A DNA stretch of 64,000 nucleotides, from the NCBI GenBank assembly GCA_003586115.2, contig QVOM02000034.1, forward strand, positions 108,203,510 through 108,267,509, in the 5' to 3' direction. Below the pieces are notes generated by a model. It did not search any database. It saw only the letters and a list, made by a program, of their open reading frames with translations, and was not told the origin of the DNA. Position 1 is the stretch's first letter, and each line of letters opens with the position of its first letter. Of this stretch, positions 1 through 9,650 are shown piece after piece. The stretch is from Salvator merianae. Taxonomy: Eukaryota; Chordata; Lepidosauria; Squamata; Teiidae. A program made the position numbers and the translations under genes.

Positions 1-179
1 ATGGAGGCAAACTTTGATGGATTCCTGGAGCATCACTTCTTGCCAGGGAAGGATGGAGGGAGGGTTATATTTTAATTATGTTTTAGTTCGGTTTATGAAT
101 TGGTTTGGTTTATAGTTGTGACCTGGGACTTTCGGGAGAAGGGCAGGATATAAATACTTAAATAAATAAAAATAAATAA
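1..179 (+). mobile_element. LINE 3' tail (L2-type)
   Basis: The segment ends in a phrase typical of squamate L2-type LINE 3' ends: 'cttcgggagaagggcagg', then 'atataaat' and AATAAATAAA repeats. Only the untranslated tail is present, so the copy is strongly 5' truncated or begins before the window. Similar tails occur at 37.7-37.86 kb (plus) and, in antisense, at 30.1, 31.3, 42.2 and 63.4 kb. Clade assignment is by eye. Confidence 0.6.
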
Positions 180-334
180 ATCATGTTATGTTATGTTATG
201 TTATGTTATGTTATGCTATGCTATGCTATGTTATGCTATGCTATGCCATGCCATGCTATGCTATGCTATGCTATGTGTTATGTTGTTATGTTATGTTACG
301 TTACGTTACGTTACGTTACGTTACGTTACGTTAT
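180..334. repeat. Pentanucleotide microsatellite (TTATG/CTATG/TTACG)n
   Basis: About 30 units of a 5-bp repeat run from the LINE tail: first TTATG, then CTATG/CCATG variants, then a homogeneous TTACG block around 296-331. The three blocks look like successive expansions of point variants. Every frame translates to a repeating peptide (MLCYV-type), so the long open frames here are not genes. Confidence 0.95.
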
Positions 335-1865
335 GTGGGCTGCAGGTGGCCAGTTAAAGACCTTCAGTAATTCTGTGCTGGAGGCCTTCTGGTGGTCCAC
401 AAAAGGTTTCCTTAAGAGTCCTGGGTAGCGGTGTGGTTTCAGCAGTGGCAGGGAACTGGAACTGGTCTAATCAAGTCTATCCTGTACTCAAGACCTCAGG
501 TACTAAATATGGTAGGAGGGGAAACAAAAGCAACAGCAAAAGAGGGCAGGGTGGCAGGCAAGTGAGTGGGCAGCAATGGGTGCTGGGAGAGAGACTGCAT
601 AGACTGTCCCCAAGCAAGTTAAAGTGAGTACTGAAGCAGACCACAACTCAAACAAAGAAAAAATTCCAAAATGATGGCCATCAGAGTGCACTGCTCACTT
701 ATTGGCTGTGCAGTGGGGTGACAGAGGACCTAAGGACCATGCAGATTTGGGGTGCTGGTGTTTTGTCAGTGATAACCACATGAGGAGGGCACCGAATGGG
801 AATCTTTGGGAGCCTTGTGTGGCCTGAGTGCTGCTTTCTGATGGTATGGTGTACAGGAGGGATATTGATATCAGGTCATCTGTCTAGGTTGTGGTAGAAA
901 GGGTTGCTAGGTTGGATCTAAAGGAAGTGCTGTGTGGAGGCTGGATCATAACAAATATGATTTCTTGGTGGAGGAGGGAAAACAGTGCAGGATGGCACTA
1001 AGCAGAAAGGTTCCTTGCTCTTGGCATTGAGAAAAGGCAGCTGACCAGTGGACGCTGCCTGATGTGGACTGCTGAGGAGGACAAGGGCCACCTGAACATG
1101 TTGATGACTTGCCAGTGAATGTTGGGGGAAGCACTGTGTGCAGGGACAGAGGAATTTCCTGTCTGTACAGGAAGTGACTGTACCACAATCGTAGAGCAAA
1201 CTGCTTGGAAAACAGTGGGTCATAGGTCCAATCCTCAGCTTTTACCTGGAAGATGGCAATGACAAGGCCCCTGGATATAACAAACATATTGGTGTTAAGA
1301 AGTGTAATATGTCACTATACAGCTGAGATCTTCATGTTACATCTATGTTCTCAATACATCTTTTAAATTCAATTTGCATTTTTTCCTTGCAAAGCAAATC
1401 TTGCCCTTACTTGTACCCCTTCATGTGAACTGTGGCCCATTGTGCTTAAGTTAGCAAAGTTTTGGTCCTAGGCATTTGTCAAGGTATACGGGCCTGCTTT
1501 AGTCAAAGTTTCAAAAACCAATATGAATAGAACAGGGGGGAAAAGGTAAAGGAACAGCTTTGTCTGGTGCCAGAGTGAATCTTTTTGGTGCCATTGCAAG
1601 GATGGTGGCAGCAAACCTTGAGGATAAGGCCTCTTTCAAACCCAGTTTGGTCCACAGATAAGACTTTGGCAAAACAAATAGATAAAACTAGTTGTGCCTG
1701 CTTTTGAGCAAGCTTTCTGTGAAAAGGAAGATAATGTTATCAATGTAAGTTCCGTCTCCCTAAAATATCTTTAAATTCAGTACAAATCTGTGTAGCTGAA
1801 TATCTGCCTGTGTAGGGTCTCAGTCAGGCATGGCTCATGCGCTTGGATGATAGGTGGGTCTAAGG
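335..1865. other. No gene or recognised repeat
   Basis: Only short overlapping frames without family resemblance are seen, the longest 113 codons on the minus strand at 946-1287. No transposon terminus, tRNA-like box or splice-flanked coding run was recognised. Confidence 0.5.
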
Positions 1866-2325
1866 TTTTTTTTTCATGGTATTTACTTTCTTTTCTTTGA
1901 CAACTTCCATTACTACAACATAACCAAACATTACATAAGACAACCTTACATAACAGTTTTTTTTAACACTTTTTAATTCCCTCTCACACCTCCCTGGAAG
2001 CTTGAGTTTAGTATCTTATAACTATCTTTAAACTTGGGAGATCCAGTTCAACAGTTTTTTAAATTGATAATTCCCCCTTGTATTTTCTGTGGAGTCCAAA
2101 ATCCTTTTCCATCTTTTTCTTGTACTTTCTTTCCTCATCAGGGCTTCATACTTTCTTCTTCTTTCTATAAAAAAATCTGATTTGAGCCGTTCAGTGATTT
2201 AATAATACCAGTCCTTTACCGTCCATTCATTTAGGTCTTTCCACCCTTTTACCAACACTGCCAATGCTGCCATTGTCATTTGTTTACATATGTATATCTC
2301 CTTTTTATCCATGTTCTTATGTGTT
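1866..2325 (-). mobile_element. L1 LINE 3' end, antisense
   Basis: On the minus strand this encodes the extreme C-terminus of an L1 ORF2 protein (frame 2199-2310, with the residues LNEWTVKDWYY typical of the last ORF2 helices). A short A-rich 3' UTR follows, and its tail is the T-run at 1867-1874. Several stops lie downstream of the tract. The copy is heavily 5' truncated, as most vertebrate L1 insertions are. L1 identity rests on similarity of the C-terminal region and the similar fragment at 8.9-9.4 kb. Confidence 0.7.
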
Positions 2326-2339
2326 ATACAGGAAACTGT

Positions 2340-2600
2340 CAGAAGTGATGCTCCAGGACAGAGCGGGATGCTCTGTCCAGGACAAGCAACCCATCCCAAA
2401 CTGGAATGGGTTGCCTCTGAGGCCCATCTGCATTCTAGTAGCCCATCCCACTTCAGCCATTGCCTCCAGAGAACCTCTGGAGGCAGTGTCAAGGGTCAGA
2501 AAGCTGGGAACTTTTTGTTCCTGGCCTTCTGAGTTTCCAGCCTGGCTGATTTTGCAGTAGACCCATTTCTGGTGGTGCTTCCTGGATTGTCACTGAAAAG
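2340..2600. mobile_element. MITE family C copy 1
   Basis: The segment contains short inverted repeats such as 'aggacagagcggga' followed by 'gctctgtccagg', and 'cctccagagaacctctggagg'. The same blocks in the same order occur in reverse complement at 39.66-39.93 kb, so this is a dispersed element. The second copy ends in 'gtgcagaaaggctctc', a terminus shared with the other hAT-like MITEs here. No coding capacity. Confidence 0.6.
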
Positions 2601-3480
2601 GGTCTGCCACAGTATATTGGACTGATTGACCACTCAGTAGGAAACCCTGACTCTTTGTTTATGTAGTTTTCTGCCCAACCCTGCTGAACGAAAGAAATGT
2701 CTTCAGAGCTATGAAATTCTGAATACTGAAGTGAGTTTTCTGAGTCTTCAAGCTGGGGTAAGGTAAATGTAGGGGGGGAAAGTGTTTGTCAGTTATAGTC
2801 TCAAATTTGCCCAGAGGGTGCCTCTTCAAGTGTATCTCGTCATACACAAAGAATATTTTAATCTATTATTTTTTACTTTGCCAGGACGGGTAGTGACAAA
2901 GAAAATGTATGTTTTACCTAAGGTCACTTATTTATTCAGTACATTACAATGTCAAAATAGAAATAACTGTTATATATTTGAAAGGTGAAATAAATTTATT
3001 TTTATTTATTTATAGGTCTCATATACTGAAAATTTATAAAGACTGTAGACCCAGAACAAATAGATAAAAACAATGATGACCGATCATGATATATCATAAG
3101 ATCATTGCTTTTTAAATTTGAAGATCTTGTCTTACATTGCTTAACACAACAATTTAATATTCAACAATTAAGGAATGAATGAACAAACTTTTCTAAAAAA
3201 TATTTATTTATTTATACTCCACTCTGCTACCTTATTTACAAAAAGGAAAGATATATAAAGACAAAGTGAAAATGCCCAATTTTAAATACATTCAAAATTA
3301 AAATTTGAAACAAGAATTTAAAAACTAGACTTCATCCACAACGATGCAAACAAAATATTTAATAACTGCAAAGAGAACTGTTTATTCAGACTGAGGGATT
3401 TTTCATAAAGACAAAGCAGCATTGTCAATTAAAGACATAAAATATAAAATAAGTCTCATTTCACTGAACTGGATAACTGA
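2601..3480. other. AT-rich stretch without gene
   Basis: Anonymous AT-rich DNA. A possible eroded antisense L2-type tail ('atttatttatttatactcc') sits near 3200-3230. Nothing else is recognised. Confidence 0.45.
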
Positions 3481-3483
3481 GTG

Positions 3484-3830
3484 TCAATTGGGAACTTCAT
3501 TGGCTAAACCTGAGGTAAAGGAGCATGGAACTAGGCAATTAAATCTATTTGAAGCATTGATCTTAGAGGCTGCATACTCTGAAAAGAAGACGATATCATG
3601 AATATATAAGATTCTACAGTCTAATATGGTATGTTCTAATAACCTTTTATATTCCCTTTGGGGAAAAGACAATGAAATAGACATATCCAAATTGGACAAG
3701 AATAAATTATGGCCTCTAAACATTTATAGGAAGATAGTAGCACAATTTCAAGAATCAAATGTTAAAATAGTGCATCAATTGTATCGTATATTTCAAAAGA
3801 AACTGCCTTGATAATATTGTATTCCTCTAG
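3484..3830 (+). mobile_element. Possible L1 ORF2 relic
   Basis: A short plus-strand open stretch (3626-3811) encodes a lysine- and isoleucine-rich peptide with the run VKIVHQLYRIFQKK. It resembles a segment of L1 ORF2 in which residues of the type 'isklYkll' recur. It is short, with no further domain on either side. Alternative: chance frame in AT-rich DNA. Confidence 0.3.
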
Positions 3831-4134
3831 AAACTATATATATTTATAAAGCTAGGATGACCACATGTCTCCAGATTGGCAAAGTGATGGTGGCCAGTAG
3901 GGACATTAAAATCCTTCTGGTTTCTGGTTTCTTTAAAACTAATACTATTACTCAGCAAGTAATTAAAGAATGTTCAGAACTTACATTAATGGATCTTTTT
4001 TATGGGAGAACAAGGAAACACTTGAACAGAAAGACTCAATGTGCCATCTTCTCACTTGACTGGAAAAAGTGGATACAAATGGAAGTTTTCACTCCAACCA
4101 TTGCCTACTATTCTACAGACTCAGAGTAGACTAT

Positions 4135-4406
4135 GGGCCTGTTCACACTTGCTGCTAGCAAGCATAAAGAATGCTTGCTAGCTAAGTGTGTCCACACCTT
4201 GCAGACATCCAAGTGGCAAGAAGCAGGTTACAGCCACTCCTGATTGCTACTACCTCTGGAGTACTAATTAGTACTCTACAACATTACCGGGAGGCGATAG
4301 TCACTTCCTGTTAAAGTGAATCTGCACTTAGCTGAGCTCACAATGATCTGATCATGCCTGCAATCATTATCCCATTCTAACATGGAATGTGTAAAAAGGC
4401 ACATTA
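4135..4406. mobile_element. MITE family B (short copy)
   Basis: It starts with 'gggcctgttcacactt' and ends with 'atgtgtaaaaaggcac', whose reverse complement matches the start, so the termini are inverted repeats. Internal palindromes include 'gctagcaagc'/'gcttgctagc'. No clean 8-bp duplication remains. It lies immediately before the gypsy integrase relic and probably inserted into that element. Confidence 0.65.
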
Positions 4407-4411
4407 CTGCT

Positions 4412-4690
4412 CGTTTCCTAAGCCATCCAAAAAGGCAAGAGGTTTATTCTAACTGTGATAGATCATGCCACAAGATTTTCTGAAAACATAGAAAATCTTT
4501 AGTAATGGCAGAAGATCTGCTTACTATATTTTTTTCTGTTGGGTAGGAAAGGAATTATTTGCCTGAGGTTCTGCAATGTCTCTGGAAGTGTTGTGGAATA
4601 AACATCTAATCACCAGGCCCTATTATCCACAAACTAATGGACTTAACAGAACACTTTAATAGTCGATTGAAGACTATGATAAAGGCAAAG
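4412..4690 (+). pseudogene. Ty3/gypsy integrase core, decayed (first part)
   Basis: Plus-strand translation shows the beginning of a retroelement integrase catalytic core: a hydrophobic strand leading to ILTVIDHATRF (codons from about 4446), and near 4620-4650 the hallmark YYPQTNG. The asparagine-glycine motif is followed, one frame over, by the TEHFN-like helix. In-frame stops and at least one frameshift are present, and the second catalytic aspartate region is not preserved. Integrase would join retroelement cDNA to host DNA; this copy cannot. The reading stops at a MITE inserted at about 4690 and resumes near 6300. It belongs with the reverse transcriptase relic at 7330-7700. Confidence 0.8.
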
Positions 4691-5109
4691 TCTCAATGCA
4701 CAGTGCAGGAGGCATCAAGGGATGAATGCCTCTGTGGAGGTACTTTCCCTAAGTCTCAGTGGACACATCCCCATATCCACATCCAGCAACACTAGCACCA
4801 AACGATGCAGTAGATGGGCTGCTTCCTGGGAGAGTACAGGTGTCACACTCTTTGGAAAGTACATCGTGCCACCAAAAATGAAGATGCTGGAACAGCCACG
4901 TACCAGGCCTCCAGCATGTGCAGTGCAGATGGGTGACTCGATCACCATGACAGCAGCCACGGCATGGATGAAGAGTGCAACTGTGCAGCCACAGACACAC
5001 TGTGCCACCCACTCACAGTGTTCACACCCGGGAGAAAATGTAAATGGTGCTAACTGAGAGCAATCCGGCTGCTCCCAGTTGAGCTGTGGACTATGATTTT
5101 GTTGTCCAC
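4691..5109. mobile_element. MITE family B, left part, interrupted
   Basis: The segment shares blocks with other family B copies: a 'gctgctcccagtt' segment, 'cagtgttcacacccgg', and the run 'gattttgttgtccac' that matches 49562-49578. It is cut at 5109 by the 1.1 kb family A element and continues at 6239. It separates the two halves of the gypsy integrase, so it inserted into that element. The outer limits are approximate. Confidence 0.65.
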
Positions 5110-6230
5110 TAGGGATGTGCACGAAATGAATTTTCTCTGTTCGTTTCGCAATGCATCGAAGCTTCGTTGCTTCGTTTTCGCACGAAAACGGAAGTCGCGA
5201 AAATGGCGATTTTCGTTTTCGCAGCGAAAATTTTCGAAAACCGGAAGTGCAAAATCAATGAAATAAGTAGCAAAAAACGAACGCCGCATATCCCCCTGCC
5301 CTCTCCCTTCTATATTTGACCGTCCACGTTGCTAATTTAAGGAGTTGCTTCGTTAAAAGTAAAAATTGCACGGAGCTTACTTTTTACCGGCGGCCGGTTC
5401 GTAGCAGGATTCAAAGCAACGAAGGCACGTTTGGGGTTCCTCACTGCAGATCGAAAGCAAGCGAAAGCAAGCGAAGGAATTTTTTTCGCTTTGATTTTTC
5501 ATCATTTTCGATGCCTTTTCGACGCTCATGTCTGTGCGCGCACACGCGCTAACTTCTGTCCCTTTAACTTATCGGCGCGACTCGTCGCTGTCTGCCGTCC
5601 GTGCCAATCGTTTGGGGCACAGAAATTATTACCTCGCCTACGAGGCGGGCAGGCTTAGTCAGCAACGCACGAAGCAATTGCCTTCAGCTCAGCGCGTAAT
5701 TTAGAAGACTGGCGGCAGCCGCAGGATGAAATAACTCCCTACTTCCGAGCAGCAGTGAAATGACGCCTCGTCTTGCCCTCCTTCCCTACTTCCGAACAGC
5801 AGCAAAATGACGCCTTGTCTTGCCCTCCGTTTCAAAAAGCAGAACTATATACCACTATCAAAGACGTTTTATTAACTCCTAGCCATCTGAGTTTCTCATC
5901 CTCATGCGGTGCGATCGCTGTGAGGCAGGCAAAGAGTTAAAAAAAATACCGTCTTTCCTAATGTGATGCATTACAATTTCCACCTCTAGAGGCAGAGACT
6001 TGAGGCTACGAAGCTACCGAGCTTCGTTGCTTTGCAGTTTTCGCAGTGAAAAGAGACGAAAAATAGCCGTTCGCGGTGAGTAGCGAAGGTCACGAAAATT
6101 GACGAAAATCGCCGTGACTTTCGCTATTCGCTTTCGCGATAGAGAGGGCACTTCGCATTCGATGCGAATGCTGCGAAGCAACGAAATTCGTACGAAATTT
6201 TGTTGCTTCGAAATTTCGTGCACATCCCTA
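5110..6230. mobile_element. hAT family A element, copy A1
   Basis: Complete element of 1121 bp. It opens with TAGGGATGTGCACGAA and closes with the inverted TTCGTGCACATCCCTA. The flanks carry a perfect 8-bp duplication, TTGTCCAC (5102-5109 and 6231-6238). An 8-bp duplication and TAGGG termini fit the hAT superfamily. The terminal ~180 bp are packed with CGAA/TTCG palindromes. The middle (about 5290-6000) differs from the other copies and is rich in CpG. It holds a 47-bp direct repeat (about 5736-5782 and 5783-5829). No frame resembles a transposase, so it is non-autonomous. Confidence 0.9.
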
Positions 6231-6300
6231 TTGTCCACAACTAGTAGCATTTGGGATGGCCATGCAAACACACTAACCCAGTGAAAGTTTGATTACTCAC
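6231..6300. mobile_element. MITE family B, right part
   Basis: This continues the interrupted MITE. The sequence after the duplicated 8 bp, 'aactagtagcatttggg', aligns with 'agctaatagcaattggg' at 49579-49595 in an uninterrupted relative. The right boundary is placed where integrase-like coding resumes. Confidence 0.55.
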
Positions 6301-6765
6301 TGTGGATAAAGAGCAAACAGACCCACAGTCATATTCACATATTGCTGAAAATCCCAACAATCTCCATGGCTTCTTGTTTGCCTACAGAGCCCCATGAGTC
6401 CATTGGATTCTTGCCTTAAAAACCTGTGATTGGCAGAAGAGCTGTGGGGCTACTTAATTTACTTCTGTGGAGATTTAAGTAATGGAACAAAACCTAGCAA
6501 AGTCTCAAAAGTAAAATAAAACACAAATTTAAGGAATAACAAGAATGTCAGACAAAGAGAATTCCAAATTAGCGATGAAATGATGGCATTCCTACCCCTA
6601 AAGTCTAACAAGTCAAAATTGTATGGGATGGCCCATACTTTGTGCAGGACAGGCTATTCAGTTTAATAAAGAAAGAAGATTCCAATCAGAAGATCAACGT
6701 ATTGCATGTGATCCTGCTTAAGCTTTACTTTGCTAGATCCAATGTGAAAATAGCAGAATCTACAG
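6301..6765 (+). pseudogene. Ty3/gypsy integrase C-terminal region, decayed
   Basis: The integrase relic resumes after the nested MITE. In one frame near 6410-6470 the residues ESIGFLP and VIGRRAVGLLNLL correspond to the conserved 'sTGfsPfelvyGRrvrgpLdll' segment that follows the catalytic core in Ty3/gypsy integrases. Near 6555-6600, REFQISDEMMAFLPL matches the 'F..GD.Vlvl.P' strand. Near 6640-6740, the frame opening MQDRLFSLIKK and ending VLHVILLKLYFAR matches the C-terminal SH3-like domain ending in 'HVnlLKpy..R'. Stops and frame changes are frequent. The function would be binding of DNA or integration targets. Confidence 0.75.
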
Positions 6766-6960
6766 AAATTACACCTGAAACTGAAGAATACAGTCTTGAT
6801 TTGCTGAGAGACATGAAGGAGGATGGGATATTAGCCTGATTCAGCGATCAGAGGACTTCACCAGCACAAAGAAAGACAAACTACTTTCCAGGACATGCTA
6901 GCCTATTCAGACATAAAATCAATGTTCAAGACTAGTCTACTAAAAATACAAAAAATACAA
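6766..6960 (+). pseudogene. Gypsy integrase-RT linker, decayed
   Basis: The open frame runs on as an acidic stretch (about 6760-6838, ending DLLRDMKEDGILA). After a stop come residues near 6885-6940 (YFPGHASLFRHKI) resembling the 'lPG.T.lv.H.I' segment that directly precedes reverse transcriptase in many vertebrate gypsy polyproteins. This continuity is the main argument that integrase and reverse transcriptase belong to one element. Confidence 0.6.
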
Positions 6961-7325
6961 AATTAGTTTAATAAACTGTCTGAAATTCTGTCTGATGAAT
7001 ATATGTAGAACAAACAGCATAGAATGCAAGGAAACCCTAAGTCCAATTTCTTTTTTTGTTCAAACCTGGAGTCCACTGCTCTGAGCAATAGACCAAATCG
7101 GGACATCTCAAGGTTGCATTAGATCTGCAATCAGTTTTATTACTAAGAATAGCACTTTCTCTTTTCATATATAAAGTCTATGTTCCACTCCTCTGTACTT
7201 ATGTAATATGTGTTATATGACCTATTACATGGGTTTTTTCCATGTAACCAGAATGTTTTAACTGTATTATGCATGATTTATATATTTTGTTTTCTAAAAA
7301 TAAATGTAAAAAATATGAGCTTCCC
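6961..7325. other. AT-rich gap inside the gypsy relic
   Basis: No integrase- or RT-like translation could be followed here. It may be an AT-rich insertion or a strongly decayed part of the RT N-terminus. No transposon termini recognised. Confidence 0.4.
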
Positions 7326-7705
7326 AGGAAAAAAGAAGACTCCAGCTCCAACTGTACAAGATGAATGGGAAAGTTATGGGTGCAATTAAGAAAAAAAGAC
7401 TTAAACATGGTAGGTTTGAAAGCAACAAGTCCTGTCCTCTCCTCTGGTGCTAGAAACACAAACAATTTGTTCATTTTTGTGTGGATTGTTGAAAAACTTA
7501 AACAGAAAGCCATTCTGGATGCCTTTCCTATGCAAAAGGTAGACACTTTGACTGAAAAGATTGGTGTTGATAAAGTTATTTCTGCTGTTGATTTATACAA
7601 GAGATTTGGACAGATGGAGAGGGATACTGATTCCATTAAGAAAACAGCATTTGCTATTCTGAATAGTCTCTGTGGCAACTTTGACATGGTCCCTGGATAC
7701 TGTGT
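7326..7705 (+). pseudogene. Ty3/gypsy reverse transcriptase, decayed
   Basis: This encodes the fingers and palm part of a Ty3/gypsy reverse transcriptase with one or more frame changes. A first block (about 7375-7440) resembles the 'mlk.GvIepS.SPW' segment. The second, in the frame at 7455-7690, holds the counterpart of 'FcvDyRkLN', then ILDAFPMQKVD, VISAVDLYKRFGQM and IKKTAFA. These are equivalents of 'fDayPmPrvDeli', 'isalDLtkGYwQ' and 'kTAF.TpfGlyeF'. The VDLY aspartate corresponds to the first catalytic aspartate; the YxDD box is not reached. The sequence after about 7700 is unrecognised and is followed by element A2. It is a dead copy. Confidence 0.8.
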
Positions 7706-7825
7706 TAGCTGCCCTCATAGACTGCAGAATCCACTTGCCAGAGTGAGCCCTGAGAGGTATGGCCAGCAGGGAAGTTGCACAGTAATCAGAGACCACTGCG
7801 TTAGCAATTTCTGATCACCCACTAA

Positions 7826-8813
7826 TAGGGATGTGCACGAAGGCACTTTTCCCTTTTCGCTTCGCAGGAATGCGAAGCTCCTAGGCTTCGTTTTCGTACG
7901 AAAAAATATGCACGAAAATGAAGCCTTTTCGTTTTCGCAGCGAAGATTTTCGCCGCGAACGGAAGCAGAGAAAACAAGGCGAAGGGAAGAGCTTTGCCTT
8001 AATTTCTCTGCTTCGGATTGCGCTCGCCTCTCTCTCATTCCCCCCCCCCAGTCTGTCAGTGTAATGACAGACTGGGGGGGGAATAAGAGAGAGGCGAGCG
8101 CCATCGGAAGCGGTGAAATCAAGGCAAAGCTCTTCCCTTTGCCTTGATTTCTTCGTTTCCGATGGCGCAGCGCTCTCTCTCACTCCCGCCGCAGTCTGTC
8201 AGTGCAATGACAGACTGGGGGGGGGAATAAGAGAGAGGCGAGCGCCATCGGAAGCGGTGAAATCAAGGCAAAGCTCTTCCCTTTGCCTTGATTTCTTTGT
8301 TTCCGATGGCGCAGCGCTCTCTCTCACTCCCGCCGCAGTCTGTCAGTGCAATGACAGACTGGGGGGAGGATAAGAGAGAGGCGAGCACCATCGGAAGTGG
8401 TGAAATCGAGGCAAAGCTCTTCCCTTCGCCTTGATAGCTCCGTTTCTGATGGCTGCTGGCTGCCTTATTCACCCTAGTCTGTCAGCGCTCGCGCTGACAG
8501 CCTAGGGGGGTGAGTCAGTGAGGGGAAGAGAAGGAAAATCAACGGGAAGGGAATCCCTCCCTTCCGTTGAGTTTTCTCCACCACCGCTCACTGCTGGCTG
8601 GCTGATTCACCCTAGGCTGTCAGCGCCAGTGCTGACAGCCTAGAGAGGTGAGACATCGGCAAATTGCGAAGGTCCTGAAATGCTTCGAAAAATTGAGGGA
8701 CCTTCGCAATTCGCATTCGTGATTTCTGTTGCCCTTCGCATTCGATGCGAAGGGCACGAAATCACGAAATTCGATCGAAAATCGAATGCCACGAAGCTTC
8801 GTGCACACCCCTA
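7826..8813. mobile_element. hAT family A element, copy A2
   Basis: Complete 988-bp element with inverted termini TAGGGATGTGCACGAAGG and CTTCGTGCACACCCCTA. It has a perfect 8-bp target duplication, CCCACTAA (7818-7825 and 8814-8821). The interior is a chain of hairpins: for example 'ctgtcagtgtaatgacag', 'ctgtcagcgctcgcgctgac' and a near-palindrome 'cccttcgcattcgatgcgaa' by the right end. Tandem repeats fill the centre. No transposase-like frame, so it is non-autonomous and foldback-like. Confidence 0.9.
8069..8480. repeat. ~143-bp tandem repeat inside A2
   Basis: Near-identical units start at 8069, 8212 and 8356 (periods 143 and 144 bp); the third is incomplete and more diverged. Each unit spans an 'agactggggg' start, an inverted pair around 'gcaaagctcttcc', and ends in 'cagtctgtcagtgcaatgac'. 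The two full units are almost identical, which points to recent expansion or conversion. The overlapping open frames are by-products. Confidence 0.9.
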
Positions 8814-8899
8814 CCCACTAACAACACCTGGTGCTCATCCCAGCAACAAGAACTCCAAAGCCAGGGGACCTTTGTTTGCTAGTTCATTGTTTTCTCCTG

Positions 8900-9412
8900 G
8901 GGCTTTTTTTAAATTAATTTTATTTAAAATACATAAAACATACATTTGATCCAAAGGAAAATATCATAAATTAACATTATTTCATGTTGCCTTCCTGCTT
9001 CTTCAGAAGTTTCTTCTAGGTTTCATGTTTCTTGCCCTTCTGTTTTCTCATTTCTTTTCTTCTACAAATCAGTCTTCTTTCCTTTTCACTCTTCAAATCC
9101 AGCAATAAAAAGTTCTTTTTCTAACTCTAGTAGAAAATCAATAAAAGCTTTCCAGTTTTTGTAAAACCTAGCAACTGTCTTATTTCTCAGTAAATTAGTC
9201 GATTTGTCCATCTCAGCAAGGTCCATCATTTTAACCAACTAATCATCTACTCTTTCCATTTCTGTGCATAAACAATTCTACCTGCAGTTACCATATTTTG
9301 CGTTAAAACATTAACAGTGTCAAACTTATCTTCTATTATCCCTAATAGATAAAATTCTGGTTTAAAAGGAATATAAATCTTTAAGATCTTCTGCATAACT
9401 CCTGTGTTTTTT
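8900..9412 (-). mobile_element. L1 LINE 3' end, antisense
   Basis: The minus strand encodes the C-terminal part of L1 ORF2: FYLLGIIEDKF, then TAGRIVYAQKWKE. After a frame change come WLKMMDLAEMDK and FYKNWKAFIDFL, the usual order at the end of vertebrate L1 ORF2. A purine-rich 3' UTR and A-rich tail follow (T-rich on the plus strand at 8907-8930). The copy is 5' truncated at about 9412. Confidence 0.85.
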
Positions 9413-9650
9413 TGCAGAGCACAGGAAATGTCCACAGAAGTTGGCCTTTTCCTGTCCTCTGAGGAGCACTGGGCAGTTTGGGGAGACAAGAGCAATGGGA
9501 AGTACCATGAAAACTCTTCCCATTGCTCTGCTGAGATAGCACTCCCATGTGTGCCCTAGGACCACTCTTATAGTGCAACAAGACACACAGATGCTCAGCC
9601 ACTGCACCATCAGAGAGACTCCACTGCACCATAAAGTCCTTTGTGAAGCT
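9413..9650. mobile_element. MITE family F relic
   Basis: The segment contains inverted blocks 'agagcaatgggaag' and 'cttcccattgctct'. The layout (gcact-rich flank, long hairpin, 'catgtgtgc') recalls 13.86-14.04 kb and 33.95-34.1 kb. Termini not resolved. Confidence 0.4.

Noticed and set aside
183..428. Two overlapping frames with MLCYVMLCYA-type repeats as a repeat protein
   Set aside because: They are translations of the pentanucleotide microsatellite in different phases.
7199..7687. 162-codon minus-strand frame
   Set aside because: The opposite strand encodes the recognisable gypsy reverse transcriptase; the minus frame is its shadow.
4412..7705. Two unrelated gypsy copies, one giving integrase and one giving reverse transcriptase
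   Set aside because: Not fully excluded, but the linker between the integrase end and RT reads as one continuous polyprotein-like segment, so a single element with reversed order is simpler.
7833..8472. Long open frames on both strands inside A2 (RERRAPSEAVKSRQSSSLCLD-like peptides)
   Set aside because: They come from palindromic tandem repeats in a non-autonomous transposon; both strands are open because the units are inverted repeats.
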